In this document: piece after piece, positions 37,620 through 48,228 of the stretch | Layout of the letters: every line of letters starts with the position of its first letter | How positions within the stretch are numbered: the first letter of the stretch is position 1 | Assembly: GCF_003711265.1 (NCBI RefSeq) | Contig: NZ_CP024634.1 | Location: 2,294,001 to 2,358,000, forward strand | From: Bathymodiolus thermophilus thioautotrophic gill symbiont | GTDB lineage: Bacteria; Pseudomonadota; Gammaproteobacteria; PS1; Pseudothioglobaceae | Length of the DNA: 64,000 nucleotides | Direction: 5' to 3' | Translations under genes and position numbers: made by a program | Notes under the pieces: generated by a model | Databases searched by the model: none | The model's input: the letters and a program-made list of their open reading frames with translations, nothing else | What the model was told of the DNA's origin: nothing

Positions 37620-38063
37620 ATGAATACATTAAATAAATGGGATAAGCGCTATTTGTCGCTAGCAAAAGAAATTGCCACTTGGTCAAAAGACCCCTCCACT
37701 CAAGTCGGTGCAGTTACCGTTGGCAGCAAAAAAGAAGTGCTGTCTCAAGGGTTTAACGGCTTTCCACGCAATATTAATGACTCTGAGGAACGCTATAACG
37801 ACAGAGAAACCAAATACAAATTTGTGGTTCACGCTGAGATGAATGCGATTTACAATGCCACTTATTCTGGCACTTCACTTGATGGGGCAACTTTATATGT
37901 TTATGGCTTACCTATTTGCTCAGAATGCGCCAAAGGCATCATCCAAGTCGGCATTAAAAAAGTGGTGGTCAAAAAATCCAAAGAACTTGATTGCTGGAAC
38001 GACAGCTTCAAACTCTCAAAAGCAATGTTTGATGAGGCAGGCGTTACGCTGATTATTAAATAA
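37620..38063 (+). CDS. dCMP deaminase-like zinc deaminase
   Basis: The 147-residue protein is of the cytidine/deoxycytidylate deaminase family. It has the zinc site HAEMNAI (His and catalytic Glu) and [10 protein letters not shown], in which both cysteines are present. [12 protein letters not shown] and FNGFPR are typical of ComEB/dCMP deaminases, which convert dCMP to dUMP for thymidylate synthesis. The start is 2 bp after the mraY stop. Its stop overlaps the prfC ATG by one base. Confidence 0.88.
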   Translation: MNTLNKWDKRYLSLAKEIATWSKDPSTQVGAVTVGSKKEVLSQGFNGFPRNINDSEERYNDRETKYKFVVHAEMNAIYNATYSGTSLDGATLYVYGLPICSECAKGIIQVGIKKVVVKKSKELDCWNDSFKLSKAMFDEAGVTLIIK

Positions 38064-39634
38064 TGATATCTGAAATTTCTAAACGCCGCACTTTTGCGAT
38101 TATCTCCCACCCTGATGCAGGCAAAACCACAGTAACCGAAAAACTGTTACTTTATGCAGGTGCCATTAAAACAGCGGGCAGTGTCAAAGCGAGAAAATCC
38201 AACACTCATGCTACTTCAGATTGGATGGAGATGGAAAAAGAAAGGGGGATTTCTATCACTTCATCCATCATGCAATTTGAGTATGACAAACATGTGATTA
38301 ATTTGCTGGACACACCGGGGCATGAAGACTTTTCTGAGGATACTTATCGCACATTAACAGCGGTAGATTCCGCATTAATGGTAATCGATGTTGCCAAAGG
38401 TGTAGAAATGCGAACCATTAAATTGATGGAAGTGTGTCGCTTGCGAGACACGCCAATTTTGACCTTTATTAACAAACTTGACCGTGAAGGCAAAGAGCCA
38501 ATTGATTTACTGGATGAAGTGGAAACCGTGCTGAATATTGAATGTGCGCCCATTACTTGGCCAATTGGCATGGGCAAGCGTTTTAAGGGTGTGGTGCATT
38601 TGCTTGAGGACAAAATTTATCTATATGAGGCAGGGAAGAATTCTGAAATTGGCGAGAATATTATTATTGACGGCATTAACAATCCTCAACTTGATGAAAT
38701 TTTAGGCGCAGATGAAGTGCTTGAAATGCGTGAAGAGGTTGAACTTATTCGTGAGACTACCACGCCATTTGATGTGGATAAATTTTTAGCCGGTCAACAA
38801 ACGCCCGTATTTTTTGGCTCCGCCATTTCAAATTTTGGCATTCAAAATTTACTAGATGGTTTTCTTGAATACGCACCAACGCCAAAAAATCGTGAATCAG
38901 ATATCCGAGAAGTCAAACCTGAAGAGGACAAACTTACTGGCTTTGTGTTTAAAATTCAAGCCAATATGGATCCAAAACACCATGACCGCCTTGCCTTTAT
39001 GCGCCTGGTAAGTGGACAGTATAAAAAAGGCATGAAAGTTTTACAAGTATCAACAGGCAAACAAATCAAAATTGCCAATGCAGTTACTTTTATGTCGCGC
39101 GAACGCTCTTCGGCAGAAGTGGCTTATGCAGGCGATGTGATTGGCATTCACAACCATGGTGGCATTAGTATTGGTGATACCTTTACCCAGGGTGAAAAAC
39201 TCTCATTTCAAGGTATTCCCAACTTTGCCCCAGAGTTGTTTCGTCGTGCCGTTTTAAAAGACCCACTCAAAGCCAAAGCCTTGCAAAAGGGTTTAGATCA
39301 ACTCTCAGAAGAAGGGGCAACACAAGTATTTCGCCCAATTATCAATAATTCGCAAATTCTCGGTGCGGTTGGTATTTTGCAATTTGATGTGGTTGCCCAC
39401 CGTTTAAAATATGAATACGGGGTTGATTGTCAGTTTGAAACCATTAATATCGCCACAGCACGCTGGATAACAGGCAGTGACAAAGACATTGAGCAACTCA
39501 AAGCCAAAGCAGGCAACAATGTGGCAGTTGATTCTGCTGGCGTTCTCACTTATTTAGCACCCTCTACGGTCAACTTACAGCTCACTATAGAGCGCCATCC
39601 AAATCTAGTTTTTTCCGCTACCCGTGAGCATTAG
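38063..39634 (+). CDS. prfC: Peptide chain release factor 3 (RF3)
   Basis: This translational GTPase recycles RF1/RF2 from the ribosome. The 523 residues show the P-loop [15 protein letters not shown], the switch I region with [29 protein letters not shown] (G3) and FINKLDREG (G4), then EF-G-like domains 2 and 3. It is the last gene of the four-gene operon PPIase-mraY-deaminase-prfC and is followed by a bidirectional terminator. Confidence 0.97.
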   Translation: MISEISKRRTFAIISHPDAGKTTVTEKLLLYAGAIKTAGSVKARKSNTHATSDWMEMEKERGISITSSIMQFEYDKHVINLLDTPGHEDFSEDTYRTLTAVDSALMVIDVAKGVEMRTIKLMEVCRLRDTPILTFINKLDREGKEPIDLLDEVETVLNIECAPITWPIGMGKRFKGVVHLLEDKIYLYEAGKNSEIGENIIIDGINNPQLDEILGADEVLEMREEVELIRETTTPFDVDKFLAGQQTPVFFGSAISNFGIQNLLDGFLEYAPTPKNRESDIREVKPEEDKLTGFVFKIQANMDPKHHDRLAFMRLVSGQYKKGMKVLQVSTGKQIKIANAVTFMSRERSSAEVAYAGDVIGIHNHGGISIGDTFTQGEKLSFQGIPNFAPELFRRAVLKDPLKAKALQKGLDQLSEEGATQVFRPIINNSQILGAVGILQFDVVAHRLKYEYGVDCQFETINIATARWITGSDKDIEQLKAKAGNNVAVDSAGVLTYLAPSTVNLQLTIERHPNLVFSATREH

Positions 39635-39716
39635 CCATTTGCAAAAATAAAGCAAACAGTCTGATGCTAATACTTAGGCAATTAAGCATTTTATTTTTGA
39701 AAACGGTATAACCAAA

Positions 39717-39744
39717 AAAAAACGACCTGCTAAGAGGTCGTTTT
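39717..39744. terminator. Bidirectional terminator
   Basis: AAAACGACCT-GCTAAG-AGGTCGTTTT forms a 10-bp stem with A and T tracts on either side. It separates prfC (+) from the 39766 gene (-). Confidence 0.9.
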
Positions 39745-39765
39745 CAAAAATATCATTTAAAGCCT

Positions 39766-39957
39766 TTAAACTGAACAGCTCATATCTTCACCACAACACA
39801 TTGGTGATTTGATTTTTCCATGGCCATTTGGGCATTCTGATATTTGCACACTTGAACCATCTTCCAGTGCTAAATTTCCATCTGTAAGTGGTGCATCACA
39901 TTTTCCACAAGTTGCATTGACGCTCATACCGCATTTTTTACATTCATAAGTTGGCAT
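39766..39957 (-). CDS. Small zinc-ribbon protein
   Basis: The 63-residue protein has paired cysteine motifs (CKKCGM, CGKCDAP, then CPNGHGKIKSPMCCGEDMSC), suggesting one or two zinc ribbons. Shine-Dalgarno AGGAGA precedes the ATG. It is cytoplasmic. The function is unrecognised. Confidence 0.75.
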   Translation of the reverse strand: MPTYECKKCGMSVNATCGKCDAPLTDGNLALEDGSSVQISECPNGHGKIKSPMCCGEDMSCSV

Positions 39958-40075
39958 TATCTTCTCCTTTTATTTGATAAAATGTTGTGTTAAAGTTAAC
40001 TCAACAACCAAAATTTTATACGATTTAATTGGTGATAATGTGGTTTTTAATTTCAAGAAATGCAACGCCTAATAC

Positions 40076-40161
40076 CTTACCATTTTCAAGAATAAAATAA
40101 ACAATAGGAGGCTTTTGCATAAATACCAAAGTGTTTAGTTTATTTTTGAAAATGGTATTAT
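40076..40161. mobile_element. Family B short inverted-repeat element
   Basis: The left end TACCATTTTCAAGAATAAA and the right end TTTATTTTTGAAAATGGTA are inverted repeats of about 24 bp around a 35-bp core. Related sequences occur at 41697-41836 and 49517-49638, and half sites at 39690-39712. It is a candidate second MITE family. Confidence 0.65.
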
Positions 40162-40163
40162 TA

Positions 40164-40324
40164 GAGACCTTTGTATAAATATGAACAATCATCAAGAATC
40201 CTCGTTTTACCCACTTGGTAATTTTTTAAACCCAGCCTTAGCTCTGCTAGGACAAGGTTTAAGAAAATCACCCATTGGACAAAAATTGAATTTTGCTAAT
40301 CATCCATATTTATACAAAAGCCTC
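40164..40324. mobile_element. MITE with exact target duplication TATTA
   Basis: This 161-bp element is flanked by TATTA at 40159-40163 and 40325-40329. It landed at the edge of the Family B element, 69 bp upstream of the Msr fusion gene. Confidence 0.93.
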
Positions 40325-40393
40325 TATTAGAGAAACTAATTTGAAGCTAGCAGCGTATAAATAAAATAGATTTAACAAAAAAAGGAGAAATCA

Positions 40394-41689
40394 ATGTTAT
40401 TAGAAATTGTCTTTGCAGCGGGTTGTTTTTGGGGTGTGGAAAAGAATTTTGAGCAAATATCAGGTGTAATCGATGTAACTTCTGGTTACGCTGGTGGTAA
40501 TTATAACGACCCAACTTACCATCAAGTATTGGCAAATAAAGACGATAACAAGGCATTTAATTTTCTAAGCATACTGAAAAAGATTCCTTGGAGCGACGAA
40601 GAAGACGACGAAACGAACGATGAAAAGAGGGATAAAAATATCATCAATCATGCCGAAGTAGTCAAAATAATTTATGACACAAAACTGGTTTCTACTGAAT
40701 TTTTAATTAAAAATTTCTGGGAATTACACGACCCCACGCAAACTGACGGGCAAGGCAATGACAAAGGCAACAATTACCGTTCTGCCATTTATTGGACAAA
40801 CGATGAACAAAAGAAAATCGCATTCGACACCAAAGATGCGTATCAACAATTATTAAACAAACAAGGCTTTGGGAAAATTGTTACCGAGTTAAAGCCTATG
40901 GACAAATTTTGGCCAGCAGAAGCGCATCATCAAAACTATTTAGCCAACAACCCTAATGGTTATTGCCCTAATCATAAAACGGGGGTGGAGTTTGCCAACA
41001 AAGGTGAAATTAAAGAAAAACTCAGTGGCACTTATAACGAACACCTAAAAAACCTTATTTTAAAACCTATCAAAGGCAAAGAAATCGTGGTGATTGAAGC
41101 CGATGCTTATTGTCCTTATTGCGTTGCCTTCAAACAAAAAGTATTGGACAATTACAAAGGCAGTATTCCTGTTAGAAGTGCATTTGCGCATAATCTTAAA
41201 GGCTACACGATCAAAACACCAACCTTTGCCACGCCTACTATTTTATTCATTAAAGACGGTGTAGAACAATCGGGTTTTCAGGGTTATTTAGCACCCAAAG
41301 AATTTTATAAAGCACTGGGAAAATTCAAACTCGGCGACTCCAAGGCCTTTGATATTGCCTTTAATCAAGGTACCGAAAGTAGATTTTGTGAAAAATACGA
41401 TATTTTCAAAAACACGCCTGACGGTGTATTTGTTGACAAACTATCAGGTGTGGCACTCTTTGACACCGATGATCGCTTCAATTCTAAAAGTGGCTGGTTA
41501 AGTTTCACCAAAGCCATTGATAATACCACCATCGAAAAATCCGACAACAATTACGGTATGAACCGCACTGAAATCATCTCAAAAAGCACTGGCATTCATT
41601 TGGGCCATGTATTTGAAGACGGGCCAAATGGTGCGCGTCGCTTTTGCATTAACGCTACTGTGTTAGATTTTGTTGCGGACAAAGAATAA
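40394..41689 (+). CDS. msrAB: MsrA-thioredoxin-MsrB fusion methionine sulfoxide reductase
   Basis: The 431-residue protein repairs oxidised methionine. MsrA is N-terminal (catalytic GCFWG, residues 11-15; later AEAHHQNYL). A thioredoxin-like middle has CPYC (about residue 240). MsrB is C-terminal with the catalytic RFCINATVL (Cys about 418); the zinc CxxC pairs of classic MsrB are missing. An acidic insert of about 35 residues (DEEDDETNDEKRDK) interrupts MsrA near residue 70. There is no N-terminal signal, so it is probably cytoplasmic, unlike neisserial PilB, where the thioredoxin domain comes first. Shine-Dalgarno AAGGAG precedes the ATG. Confidence 0.88.
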   Translation: MLLEIVFAAGCFWGVEKNFEQISGVIDVTSGYAGGNYNDPTYHQVLANKDDNKAFNFLSILKKIPWSDEEDDETNDEKRDKNIINHAEVVKIIYDTKLVSTEFLIKNFWELHDPTQTDGQGNDKGNNYRSAIYWTNDEQKKIAFDTKDAYQQLLNKQGFGKIVTELKPMDKFWPAEAHHQNYLANNPNGYCPNHKTGVEFANKGEIKEKLSGTYNEHLKNLILKPIKGKEIVVIEADAYCPYCVAFKQKVLDNYKGSIPVRSAFAHNLKGYTIKTPTFATPTILFIKDGVEQSGFQGYLAPKEFYKALGKFKLGDSKAFDIAFNQGTESRFCEKYDIFKNTPDGVFVDKLSGVALFDTDDRFNSKSGWLSFTKAIDNTTIEKSDNNYGMNRTEIISKSTGIHLGHVFEDGPNGARRFCINATVLDFVADKE

Positions 41690-41696
41690 AAGGCAC

Positions 41697-41836
41697 AATA
41701 TAGTATTTATAATCGTCCAAGTATTGGCAGTAAAAAACCCGTGCTACTTATTGATAAAACAGGTATTTTGACTGCCAATACTTGGGACGAGAATGCGTGC
41801 CAAATTGTTTGGTTTATTTTTTGAAAATGGTGTTAT
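41697..41836. repeat. Family B-related element with internal hairpin
   Basis: The right end TTTGGTTTATTTTTTGAAAA matches the other Family B ends. Inside, CCAAGTATTGGCAGT (41717) and ACTGCCAATACTTGG (41771) are a perfect 15-bp inverted repeat 40 bp apart, which may also terminate the Msr fusion gene. Confidence 0.6.
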
Positions 41837-42429
41837 TTATTGTGTGCAAAACTTAATACAAAATTAACGGCTGCTTTGTCGGAAAGACTTAAACCACCAA
41901 CTGTTTTTGACAAGGCAATTAAATTCTTAGCAGGGACACCATAATCGTTAGCATCCATAATGATTGGCTTCATAGATGTGATTAATAATTTTTTTCTATA
42001 AACTTTTGCAATTAAAACATCTAATTCTATCTTTTTACTAACGCCATAAAATTCCAAAACAGCCGGTATTTTCATTCTTTTATAATAACGAATTGACTTT
42101 AATTTTTTCATATCAATCTTTGCTCTAATAATCGCCTGAGGAGACTCTATAACTTTAAAGAACAAATCTTGCAATCTTTTGTCTCTTATTGCTATATTCG
42201 TATTCACACTGTTCAAGTCAACGCTTATTTCCACCTCCCCTGTTTTGGAAATTGCTCCTTTGACACTTTCAAAAACAGCGGGCTCAATAACATATTGTTT
42301 TTTTATAGTGCTAAAATTGACTACTGAGTTCTTGCTATCAACAATATATTCAGGGGTTGCAAAAGCGCTGTTCAGCGTGGTTAGCGATAGCAGTAAAAAT
42401 GCAGCCAGTGTTGTTTTTATTAAATTCAT
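41833..42429 (-). CDS. YceI-family periplasmic protein
   Basis: The start at 42429 (MNLIKTTLAAFLLLSLTTLN, signal peptide) has AAGGAA upstream; the longer frame to 42462 only adds residues encoded by a MITE end. The 198-residue protein has the YceI lipocalin-like barrel: YIVDSKNSVVNFSTIK, VSVDLNSVNTNIAIRDKRL and SVNTN...R-D-L-type motifs typical of the family. These bind polyisoprenoid or similar lipids in the periplasm. Its ligand is unknown. Confidence 0.85.
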   Translation of the reverse strand: MNLIKTTLAAFLLLSLTTLNSAFATPEYIVDSKNSVVNFSTIKKQYVIEPAVFESVKGAISKTGEVEISVDLNSVNTNIAIRDKRLQDLFFKVIESPQAIIRAKIDMKKLKSIRYYKRMKIPAVLEFYGVSKKIELDVLIAKVYRKKLLITSMKPIIMDANDYGVPAKNLIALSKTVGGLSLSDKAAVNFVLSFAHNK

Positions 42430-42449
42430 ATTGTTCCTTAAAGTTATTA

Positions 42450-42602
42450 GAGACCTTTGCATAAATATGATTAATAAAATTCATTGTTTACCAAACTAGC
42501 AATTCCTTTAAATCATATCTTAACAAAGCCAAGACTGGGTTTAAAAAATTGCTAAATTGATGAAAATAAATGCTTAACGGTTCATGTTTATGCAAAAGTC
42601 TT
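42450..42602. mobile_element. Diverged MITE copy upstream of the YceI gene
   Basis: It starts GAGACCTTTGCATAAATATG and ends TTTATGCAAAAGTCTT, with several internal substitutions and small deletions (153 bp). The left flank TTATTA reappears just after the right end, suggesting an old target duplication. Confidence 0.8.
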
Positions 42603-42616
42603 CCTTATTATACAAC

Positions 42617-42777
42617 GAGACCTTTGCATAAATATAAATAATCATCAAGAATCCACTCTTTACCCACTTGGTAATTTTTTAAACCCAGCCTTAACCCTGC
42701 TAGGACAAGGTTTAAGAAAATTACCAAGTGGGCAAAAATTGAATTTTGCTAATCATCCATATTTATGCAAAGGTCTC
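42617..42777. mobile_element. MITE with exact target duplication ACAAC
   Basis: This 161-bp element is flanked by ACAAC at 42612-42616 and 42778-42782. It lies 15 bp from the diverged copy at 42450, a tandem pair of independent ages. Confidence 0.95.
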
Positions 42778-42796
42778 ACAACAAGTTTTCAGTTGA

Positions 42797-43604
42797 TTAT
42801 TTTTTCTTTGCAATCGCCTTAACATGTTTGATGTGCTCTCGGTTGGTTTTAAAAGAAGGCGTTAATCTGCCAGCTTCAATGCGACTTACAATCTCTTTCA
42901 CTTCTGATTTGGTTAAGACGGACTGGGTTTTTGATTTTATAAATTTGATATAACCACTTCCATGGGTTACATTTTCTGGCATTTTTGTTTTAAATTCACT
43001 ATCACCAACAAAAACAATCACTGAAAACACCTGACTTTCATTTAATTTGAGACCTTTGCATAAATATAAATAATCATCAAGAATCCACTTTTCACCCACT
43101 TGGTAATTTTTTAAACCCAGCCTTAGCCCTGCTAGGACAAGGTTTAAGAAAATTACCAATTGGGCAAAAATTGAATTTTGCTAATCATCCATATTTATGC
43201 AAAGGTCTCAATTCCAATAATGCCTCAAGCACCTTTGTATGCTTATAATTTTGATGAAGCGGATTCTGAAATTTACCCGAATATTTATAAATTTTTTGAG
43301 TCCATATTTTTTGATTTAAACCACCAAATATCCAGCCTTTCATATTTTTCGTCTCAACAACAAAAATACCATACTCTGAAACAATAATATGATCTATTTG
43401 GGTGCTACCATCTTCAGTTGGCAAAGTAATATTTTTTATAAGATGGTATTTTCTTTTATCAAGAAGCAATTTGGCACTTAAATTAACAATAAACTCACCA
43501 AAAACACCTTTAAACCATGCTGATTTTAAGAGCGTGATTATTACAAAAGCAGGAATGAAATACCAAAGCATGTCCACTTGATTCAGAATAGGTGCTAAGT
43601 CCAT
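42797..43604 (-). pseudogene. NERD-domain membrane protein split by a MITE
   Basis: The 5' part (43604 down to 43210) starts with Shine-Dalgarno AAGGAG, has one membrane segment (MLWYFIPAFVIITLL) and then a NERD nuclease-related domain with GEFIVNLSAKLLL, TQIDHIIVSEYGIFVVETKN and the following GWIFGG. At EALLEL the frame enters the MITE at 43049-43209. The 3' part (43048 to 42797) continues NESQVFSVIVFVGD... to a normal end. Removing the element and one 5-bp flank rejoins both parts in frame (LLELNESQ). The interrupted gene would make a truncated NERD protein with a short MITE-encoded tail (RPLHKYG). Confidence 0.88.
43049..43209. mobile_element. MITE inserted in the NERD gene
   Basis: The 161-bp copy has flanks AATTT (left) and AATTC (right), a 5-bp duplication with one later substitution. 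It is inside the coding frame. Confidence 0.95.
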
Positions 43605-43662
43605 TGTCTCCTTTGTTTTATTAAGGTTAAAACGCCATTAAAACCACACTTTCTTATCTTTA

Positions 43663-46263
43663 TTACTCTGCTTCTGTCTCACCCTCAGGAGTTTCAGTAA
43701 TTTCATCGTCTTCAGTTTCAGCAATCTTAGCGATGGACACTAATTTTTCACCTTTGGCAATTTTGATAAGAGTAACGCCTTGGGTGTTTCTGCCGATAAT
43801 AGAAACATCGGCTGCTCTTGCTCTAACGAGGGTGGCTTTGTTGGAGATGAGCATCATTTCATCTTCGTCAGTTACTTGGATGGCGCCAACAACTTTACCA
43901 TTTCTGTCGCTGGTTTTAATGGAGATAACGCCTGATCCGCCTCGTGCTTGAGAGCGATATTCATCAAGTGCGGTGCGTTTGCCAAAACCTTTTTCGGTGG
44001 CAGTTAAGATTGAATCTTCGCCAGCTGTGATAATGGCTGAGACTATTTCATCGTCTTTTAACCTCATACCTCGCACACCGATAGCGGTTCTGCCGACAGC
44101 ACGAACATCGGATTCTTTGAAACGGATGGATTTACCGTTGGCTGAAAATAACATAATATCTTGCTCACCCGAGGTAATGTCAACGCCAACAAGTTTGTCG
44201 CCATCTCTGAGGTCAATAGCGATAATACCACCTTTTCTTGGGCGGGCAAAGTTGGTTAGTGATGTCTTTTTACAGGTGCCACTACTGGTTACCATAAAGA
44301 CAAATTGGTCGTTACTAAATTCAGCCACTGGCAAGATGGCATTAATTGATTCTTCTTTTTCAAGTGGCAATAAATTGACAATTGGTTTGCCTCGTGCGAT
44401 GCGTGATGCCATTGGTAACTCATATACTTTCAGCCAATGCACCTTGCCTGTGGAGGAGAAACACAACACAGTATCGTGTGAATTTGCTACAAATAACTGG
44501 TCAACAAAATCTTCATCTTTCATTTTGGTGGCAGCCTTACCTTTGCCACCACGGCGTTGTGCTTGATAATCACTGAGTGATTGCGCCTTAATGTAACCGC
44601 CGTGTGACAAGGTTACTACACGCTCTTCTTGGGCAATCAGGTCTTCTAGTGTTAAATCAATCTTATTTTCAATAATCTTGGTCATTCTGTCGTTAGAGAA
44701 ATTCTCACGAATTTCCATCAACTCATCGCGAATAACTTGCATCAATTTTTCAGGGTTTTGCAAAATATCTAATAAATATTTAATTTGCTCTAACAGCTCA
44801 TTAAATTCATCAAAAATCTTATCTTTTTCTAAACCCGTTAAACGATGAAGTTTCAAATCAAGGATGGCTTGCGCTTGCTTTTGTGAAAGCTGGTAATCGC
44901 CACTCGCTTGTAAACCGAGTTCAGGTGGTAATTCTTCTGGCTTAAATAACGACATATCACGATCGCCAATCAAATCTTTAATCACACTGCCCTGCCAAGT
45001 TTGAGCAACTAATTTTGTTTTTGCTTCGGTTGGGTTGGCAGCAGATTTAATCATTTCAATGATGTCATCAATATTACTGAGCGCAACCGACAAACCTTCT
45101 AAGATGTGCGCACGATTTCTAGCCTTGTTTAATTCAAAAATAGAACGGCGAGTAACAACATCACGACGATGCGCAATAAAGGCGTCTAGCACGCCTTTTA
45201 GCGTCATTAACTTAGGCATACCTTTGTCAATCGCAACCATATTGATGCCAAAAACGGTTTGCATTTCGGTTAGTTTGTATAAGTTATTTAACATGACTTC
45301 TGGCACTTCACCACGACGAAGCTCAATCACCATGCGCATACCATCTTTATCAGACTCGTCTCTAAGTCCTGTAATACCATCTACTTTTTTATCTTTAACC
45401 AACTCAGCAATCTTGGTGATTAACTTGGCTTTATTTACCTGATATGGCAATTCTGTGACGACAATGCTTTGCTTGTCTTCACCTTCAACATGGGAAACGG
45501 AACGAAGATAAATTTTACCTTTACCAGTTTCATAAGCTTGACGAATACCGCTGGCACCATTAATAATACCAGCGGTGGGGAAATCAGGCCCTGGTATTAC
45601 GGTCAACAATTCGTCAATAGTTATGTGATCATTATCAATCACTCGTAGGCAAGCATCAACCACTTCTCTTAAATTATGGGGCGGGATGTTGGTCGCCATA
45701 CCCACTGCAATACCTGATGAACCGTTAACAAGAAGATTGGGTACACGGGTTGGTAGGACACTTGGCTCAGATTCAGAGCCATCATAGTTGTCAATAAAAT
45801 CAACGGTTTTTTTCTCTAAATCTCGCAACAATTCATGCGAAAGTTTTGCCATACGAATTTCTGTATAACGCATGGCAGCAGCACGGTCGCCATCAACCGA
45901 GCCAAAGTTACCCTGACCATCAATCAGGATACTACGCATTGAAAATGGTTGCGCCATGCGGACAATCGTGTCATATACCGCTGTATCGCCGTGTGGATGA
46001 TATTTACCAATCACATCACCGACAATACGGGCAGATTTTTTGTAGACTTTGTTGTAGTCATTGCCCAGCACATTCATGGCATAAAGCACACGGCGATGCA
46101 CAGGTTTTAACCCATCTCGAACATCAGGCAAAGCACGGCCGACGATGACACTCATTGCATATTCCAAATAGGAATCTCGCATCTCGTCTTCAATAGTAAC
46201 TATAGGGAAGTTAGGCTCGAAAGTATCGTTTACATCCTGGGGATTATCAATATCATCAGACAT
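43663..46263 (-). CDS. gyrA: DNA gyrase subunit A
   Basis: This breakage-reunion subunit of DNA gyrase has 866 residues. The winged-helix/tower core has the region around the catalytic tyrosine (AAAMRYTE), and the quinolone-determining loop reads [13 protein letters not shown], with Thr where E. coli has Ser83. The C-terminal beta-pinwheel carries a GyrA box (QRRGGKG), which identifies it as gyrase and separates it from the ParC at 51356. The tail is acidic ([16 protein letters not shown]). Confidence 0.97.
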   Translation of the reverse strand: MSDDIDNPQDVNDTFEPNFPIVTIEDEMRDSYLEYAMSVIVGRALPDVRDGLKPVHRRVLYAMNVLGNDYNKVYKKSARIVGDVIGKYHPHGDTAVYDTIVRMAQPFSMRSILIDGQGNFGSVDGDRAAAMRYTEIRMAKLSHELLRDLEKKTVDFIDNYDGSESEPSVLPTRVPNLLVNGSSGIAVGMATNIPPHNLREVVDACLRVIDNDHITIDELLTVIPGPDFPTAGIINGASGIRQAYETGKGKIYLRSVSHVEGEDKQSIVVTELPYQVNKAKLITKIAELVKDKKVDGITGLRDESDKDGMRMVIELRRGEVPEVMLNNLYKLTEMQTVFGINMVAIDKGMPKLMTLKGVLDAFIAHRRDVVTRRSIFELNKARNRAHILEGLSVALSNIDDIIEMIKSAANPTEAKTKLVAQTWQGSVIKDLIGDRDMSLFKPEELPPELGLQASGDYQLSQKQAQAILDLKLHRLTGLEKDKIFDEFNELLEQIKYLLDILQNPEKLMQVIRDELMEIRENFSNDRMTKIIENKIDLTLEDLIAQEERVVTLSHGGYIKAQSLSDYQAQRRGGKGKAATKMKDEDFVDQLFVANSHDTVLCFSSTGKVHWLKVYELPMASRIARGKPIVNLLPLEKEESINAILPVAEFSNDQFVFMVTSSGTCKKTSLTNFARPRKGGIIAIDLRDGDKLVGVDITSGEQDIMLFSANGKSIRFKESDVRAVGRTAIGVRGMRLKDDEIVSAIITAGEDSILTATEKGFGKRTALDEYRSQARGGSGVISIKTSDRNGKVVGAIQVTDEDEMMLISNKATLVRARAADVSIIGRNTQGVTLIKIAKGEKLVSIAKIAETEDDEITETPEGETEAE

Positions 46264-46370
46264 ACAAAAAAGGGATAATTAAATTACCTATATTTTACTC
46301 CTAAAGAGACACAATTCATAACTATAATTTTTCAATTATTTTCTATAAAAAATTATTAAAAATCAATTAC

Positions 46371-47438
46371 TTATGCCTTTCTTTCTTGAATAGCATTTGC
46401 CAAAGTTCTCAATAGATTTTCAGTATCATTCCAATTGATACAACCATCGGTAATACTAACGCCATATTCCAGGGTTTTTAACGGTGCAACACGCTGGCTG
46501 CCTTCGTTGAGATGTGACTCAAACATTACCCCAAAAATCTGTTCAGAACCTGCACTAATTTGTTTGGCAATATCCGCACCAACTTTGATTTGATTTTTAA
46601 AATTTTTTTCACTATTGGCATGCGAAAAATCAACCATTAAACGCTCAGGTAAACTCGCATTAGAAAGCTGTGTAACGGCCTCTTGAACGCTGTCGCTATC
46701 GTAATTAGTTTTGCCCTTGCCACCACGCAAAACAATATGACAATTGGGGTTGCCCGAAGTCGTGTATCGATTAATCATACCTTTTTTATTAATTGACCAA
46801 AACATATGTGGACTACTGGCAGCAATAACTGCATCAATTGCCACTTGAGCGCCACCCTCGGTACCATTTTTAAAACCAACAGGACAAGACAAACCTGATG
46901 CCAATTCTCGATGTGTTTGGCTTTCAGTAGTGCGAGCACCAATAGCGCCCCATGAAATCAAATCAGAAATATATTGTGGGGTAATAAGATCCAAATACTC
47001 GGTCGCTGTGGGCAAGCGCAATTTGGCTAAATCTAGTAATAATTTACGCGCCACGCCAAAGCCTTTTTCCATGTTACAACTGTCGTCTAAATCGGGGTCG
47101 TAAATCAAACCTTTCCAGCCGATAGTGGTGCGTGGTTTTTCAAAATATACCCGCATAACAATAAACAAATCGTCTTTCAATTCGTCTTGTAACTTGATCA
47201 ATCTTTTGGCATATTCTATTGCTGCTTTGGGATCATGAATAGAGCAAGGTCCAGCCACAACAAGTAGGCGCTTATCTTTACCCTTGACAATATTGGCAAT
47301 GGTTTGGCGTGCTTCAACAATAAAATCAGACTCAGGTTTTTGCACCTCGTAACGCTTGATATATACAATTGGCGGGGTGATAGATTCTGCCTTGGTAATA
47401 CGGATATTGCTAATTCTCTGAAATATTTTTTTTAACAT
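46371..47438 (-). CDS. 3-deoxy-7-phosphoheptulonate (DAHP) synthase, class I
   Basis: This enzyme catalyses the first step of the shikimate pathway: phosphoenolpyruvate plus erythrose-4-phosphate to DAHP. The 355 residues include VVAGPCSIHDPKAAIEYA, RVYFEKPRTTIGWKGLI, WGAIGARTTESQTHRELASG, FKNGTEGG and VDFSHANS, all typical of AroF/G/H. The feedback amino acid cannot be told by eye. It overlaps the folE2 3' end by 7 bases, giving a queD-folE2-DAHP synthase operon. Confidence 0.94.
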   Translation of the reverse strand: MLKKIFQRISNIRITKAESITPPIVYIKRYEVQKPESDFIVEARQTIANIVKGKDKRLLVVAGPCSIHDPKAAIEYAKRLIKLQDELKDDLFIVMRVYFEKPRTTIGWKGLIYDPDLDDSCNMEKGFGVARKLLLDLAKLRLPTATEYLDLITPQYISDLISWGAIGARTTESQTHRELASGLSCPVGFKNGTEGGAQVAIDAVIAASSPHMFWSINKKGMINRYTTSGNPNCHIVLRGGKGKTNYDSDSVQEAVTQLSNASLPERLMVDFSHANSEKNFKNQIKVGADIAKQISAGSEQIFGVMFESHLNEGSQRVAPLKTLEYGVSITDGCINWNDTENLLRTLANAIQERKA

Positions 47439-48226
47439 TTGTAGTTCTCGATAACAGCATAAGCTGAATGGTTATGAATTGATTCAAAATTTTCTGACTC
47501 TAAACAATAATAATCAAGATTGTCGTTAGCATTTAAACCAACGGCAATGTCACGCACTAAATCTTCAACAAATGCAGGATTGTCATACGCTCTTTCGGTA
47601 ACAACTTTTTCATCATCACGCTTTAAAATAGCATACAATTCACACGATGCCTTTTGTTCTGCTAATTCAATCAAATCTTCTAAATGCAAGGTTTTGCCTT
47701 TGGCAATCCTTACTTTAATAGTAATGTGTGAGCGTTGATTGTGGGCACCATATTTAGAAATACTCTTTGAGCACGGGCAAAGACTGGTTACTGGTACCAC
47801 AACTTTCATCATTACTTCTGTAACACCTTGGTTTAAAATTCCGTATAAAGTTACTTGGTAATCCATCAAGGATTCAACCCCTGAAGAGGGGGCTTTTTTG
47901 GTGCGGAAAAAAGGAAATTCTAGGACAATATGTGCTGTGTTAGATTCTAACTTTTCACGCACTTTGTCAATAATTTTATTAAAATTATCACTGTTAAATT
48001 CACAAGGCCCTTCATTTAAAATCTCAATAAAGCGCGACATATGTGTGCCTTTCACATGCTCTGGTAATTCAACCGTCATAGTAAAATTACCCACTGTTGG
48101 ATTTTTCTTGCCATCACGGTCAATAAAAACAATAGGGTGTGAAATGTCTTTAATACCCACTTTGTCAATAACAATTTGACGAGAGTCTGGGTTGTTTTGT
48201 GTATCAGGTAAACTAGATGCGTTCAT
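47432..48226 (-). CDS. folE2: GTP cyclohydrolase FolE2
   Basis: This type IB GTP cyclohydrolase makes 7,8-dihydroneopterin triphosphate for folate and queuosine. I use the ATG at 48226 (MNASSLPDTQNN), with GGAG six bases upstream, rather than the longer frame to 48268. The 264 residues include ISHPIVFIDRDGK, KGTHMSRFIEIL, and VTSLCPCSKSISKYGAHNQRS with the metal-binding cysteine. It begins just after the queD stop, so it is coupled to it. Confidence 0.95.
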   Translation of the reverse strand: MNASSLPDTQNNPDSRQIVIDKVGIKDISHPIVFIDRDGKKNPTVGNFTMTVELPEHVKGTHMSRFIEILNEGPCEFNSDNFNKIIDKVREKLESNTAHIVLEFPFFRTKKAPSSGVESLMDYQVTLYGILNQGVTEVMMKVVVPVTSLCPCSKSISKYGAHNQRSHITIKVRIAKGKTLHLEDLIELAEQKASCELYAILKRDDEKVVTERAYDNPAFVEDLVRDIAVGLNANDNLDYYCLESENFESIHNHSAYAVIENYKC

Positions 48227-48228
48227 AA

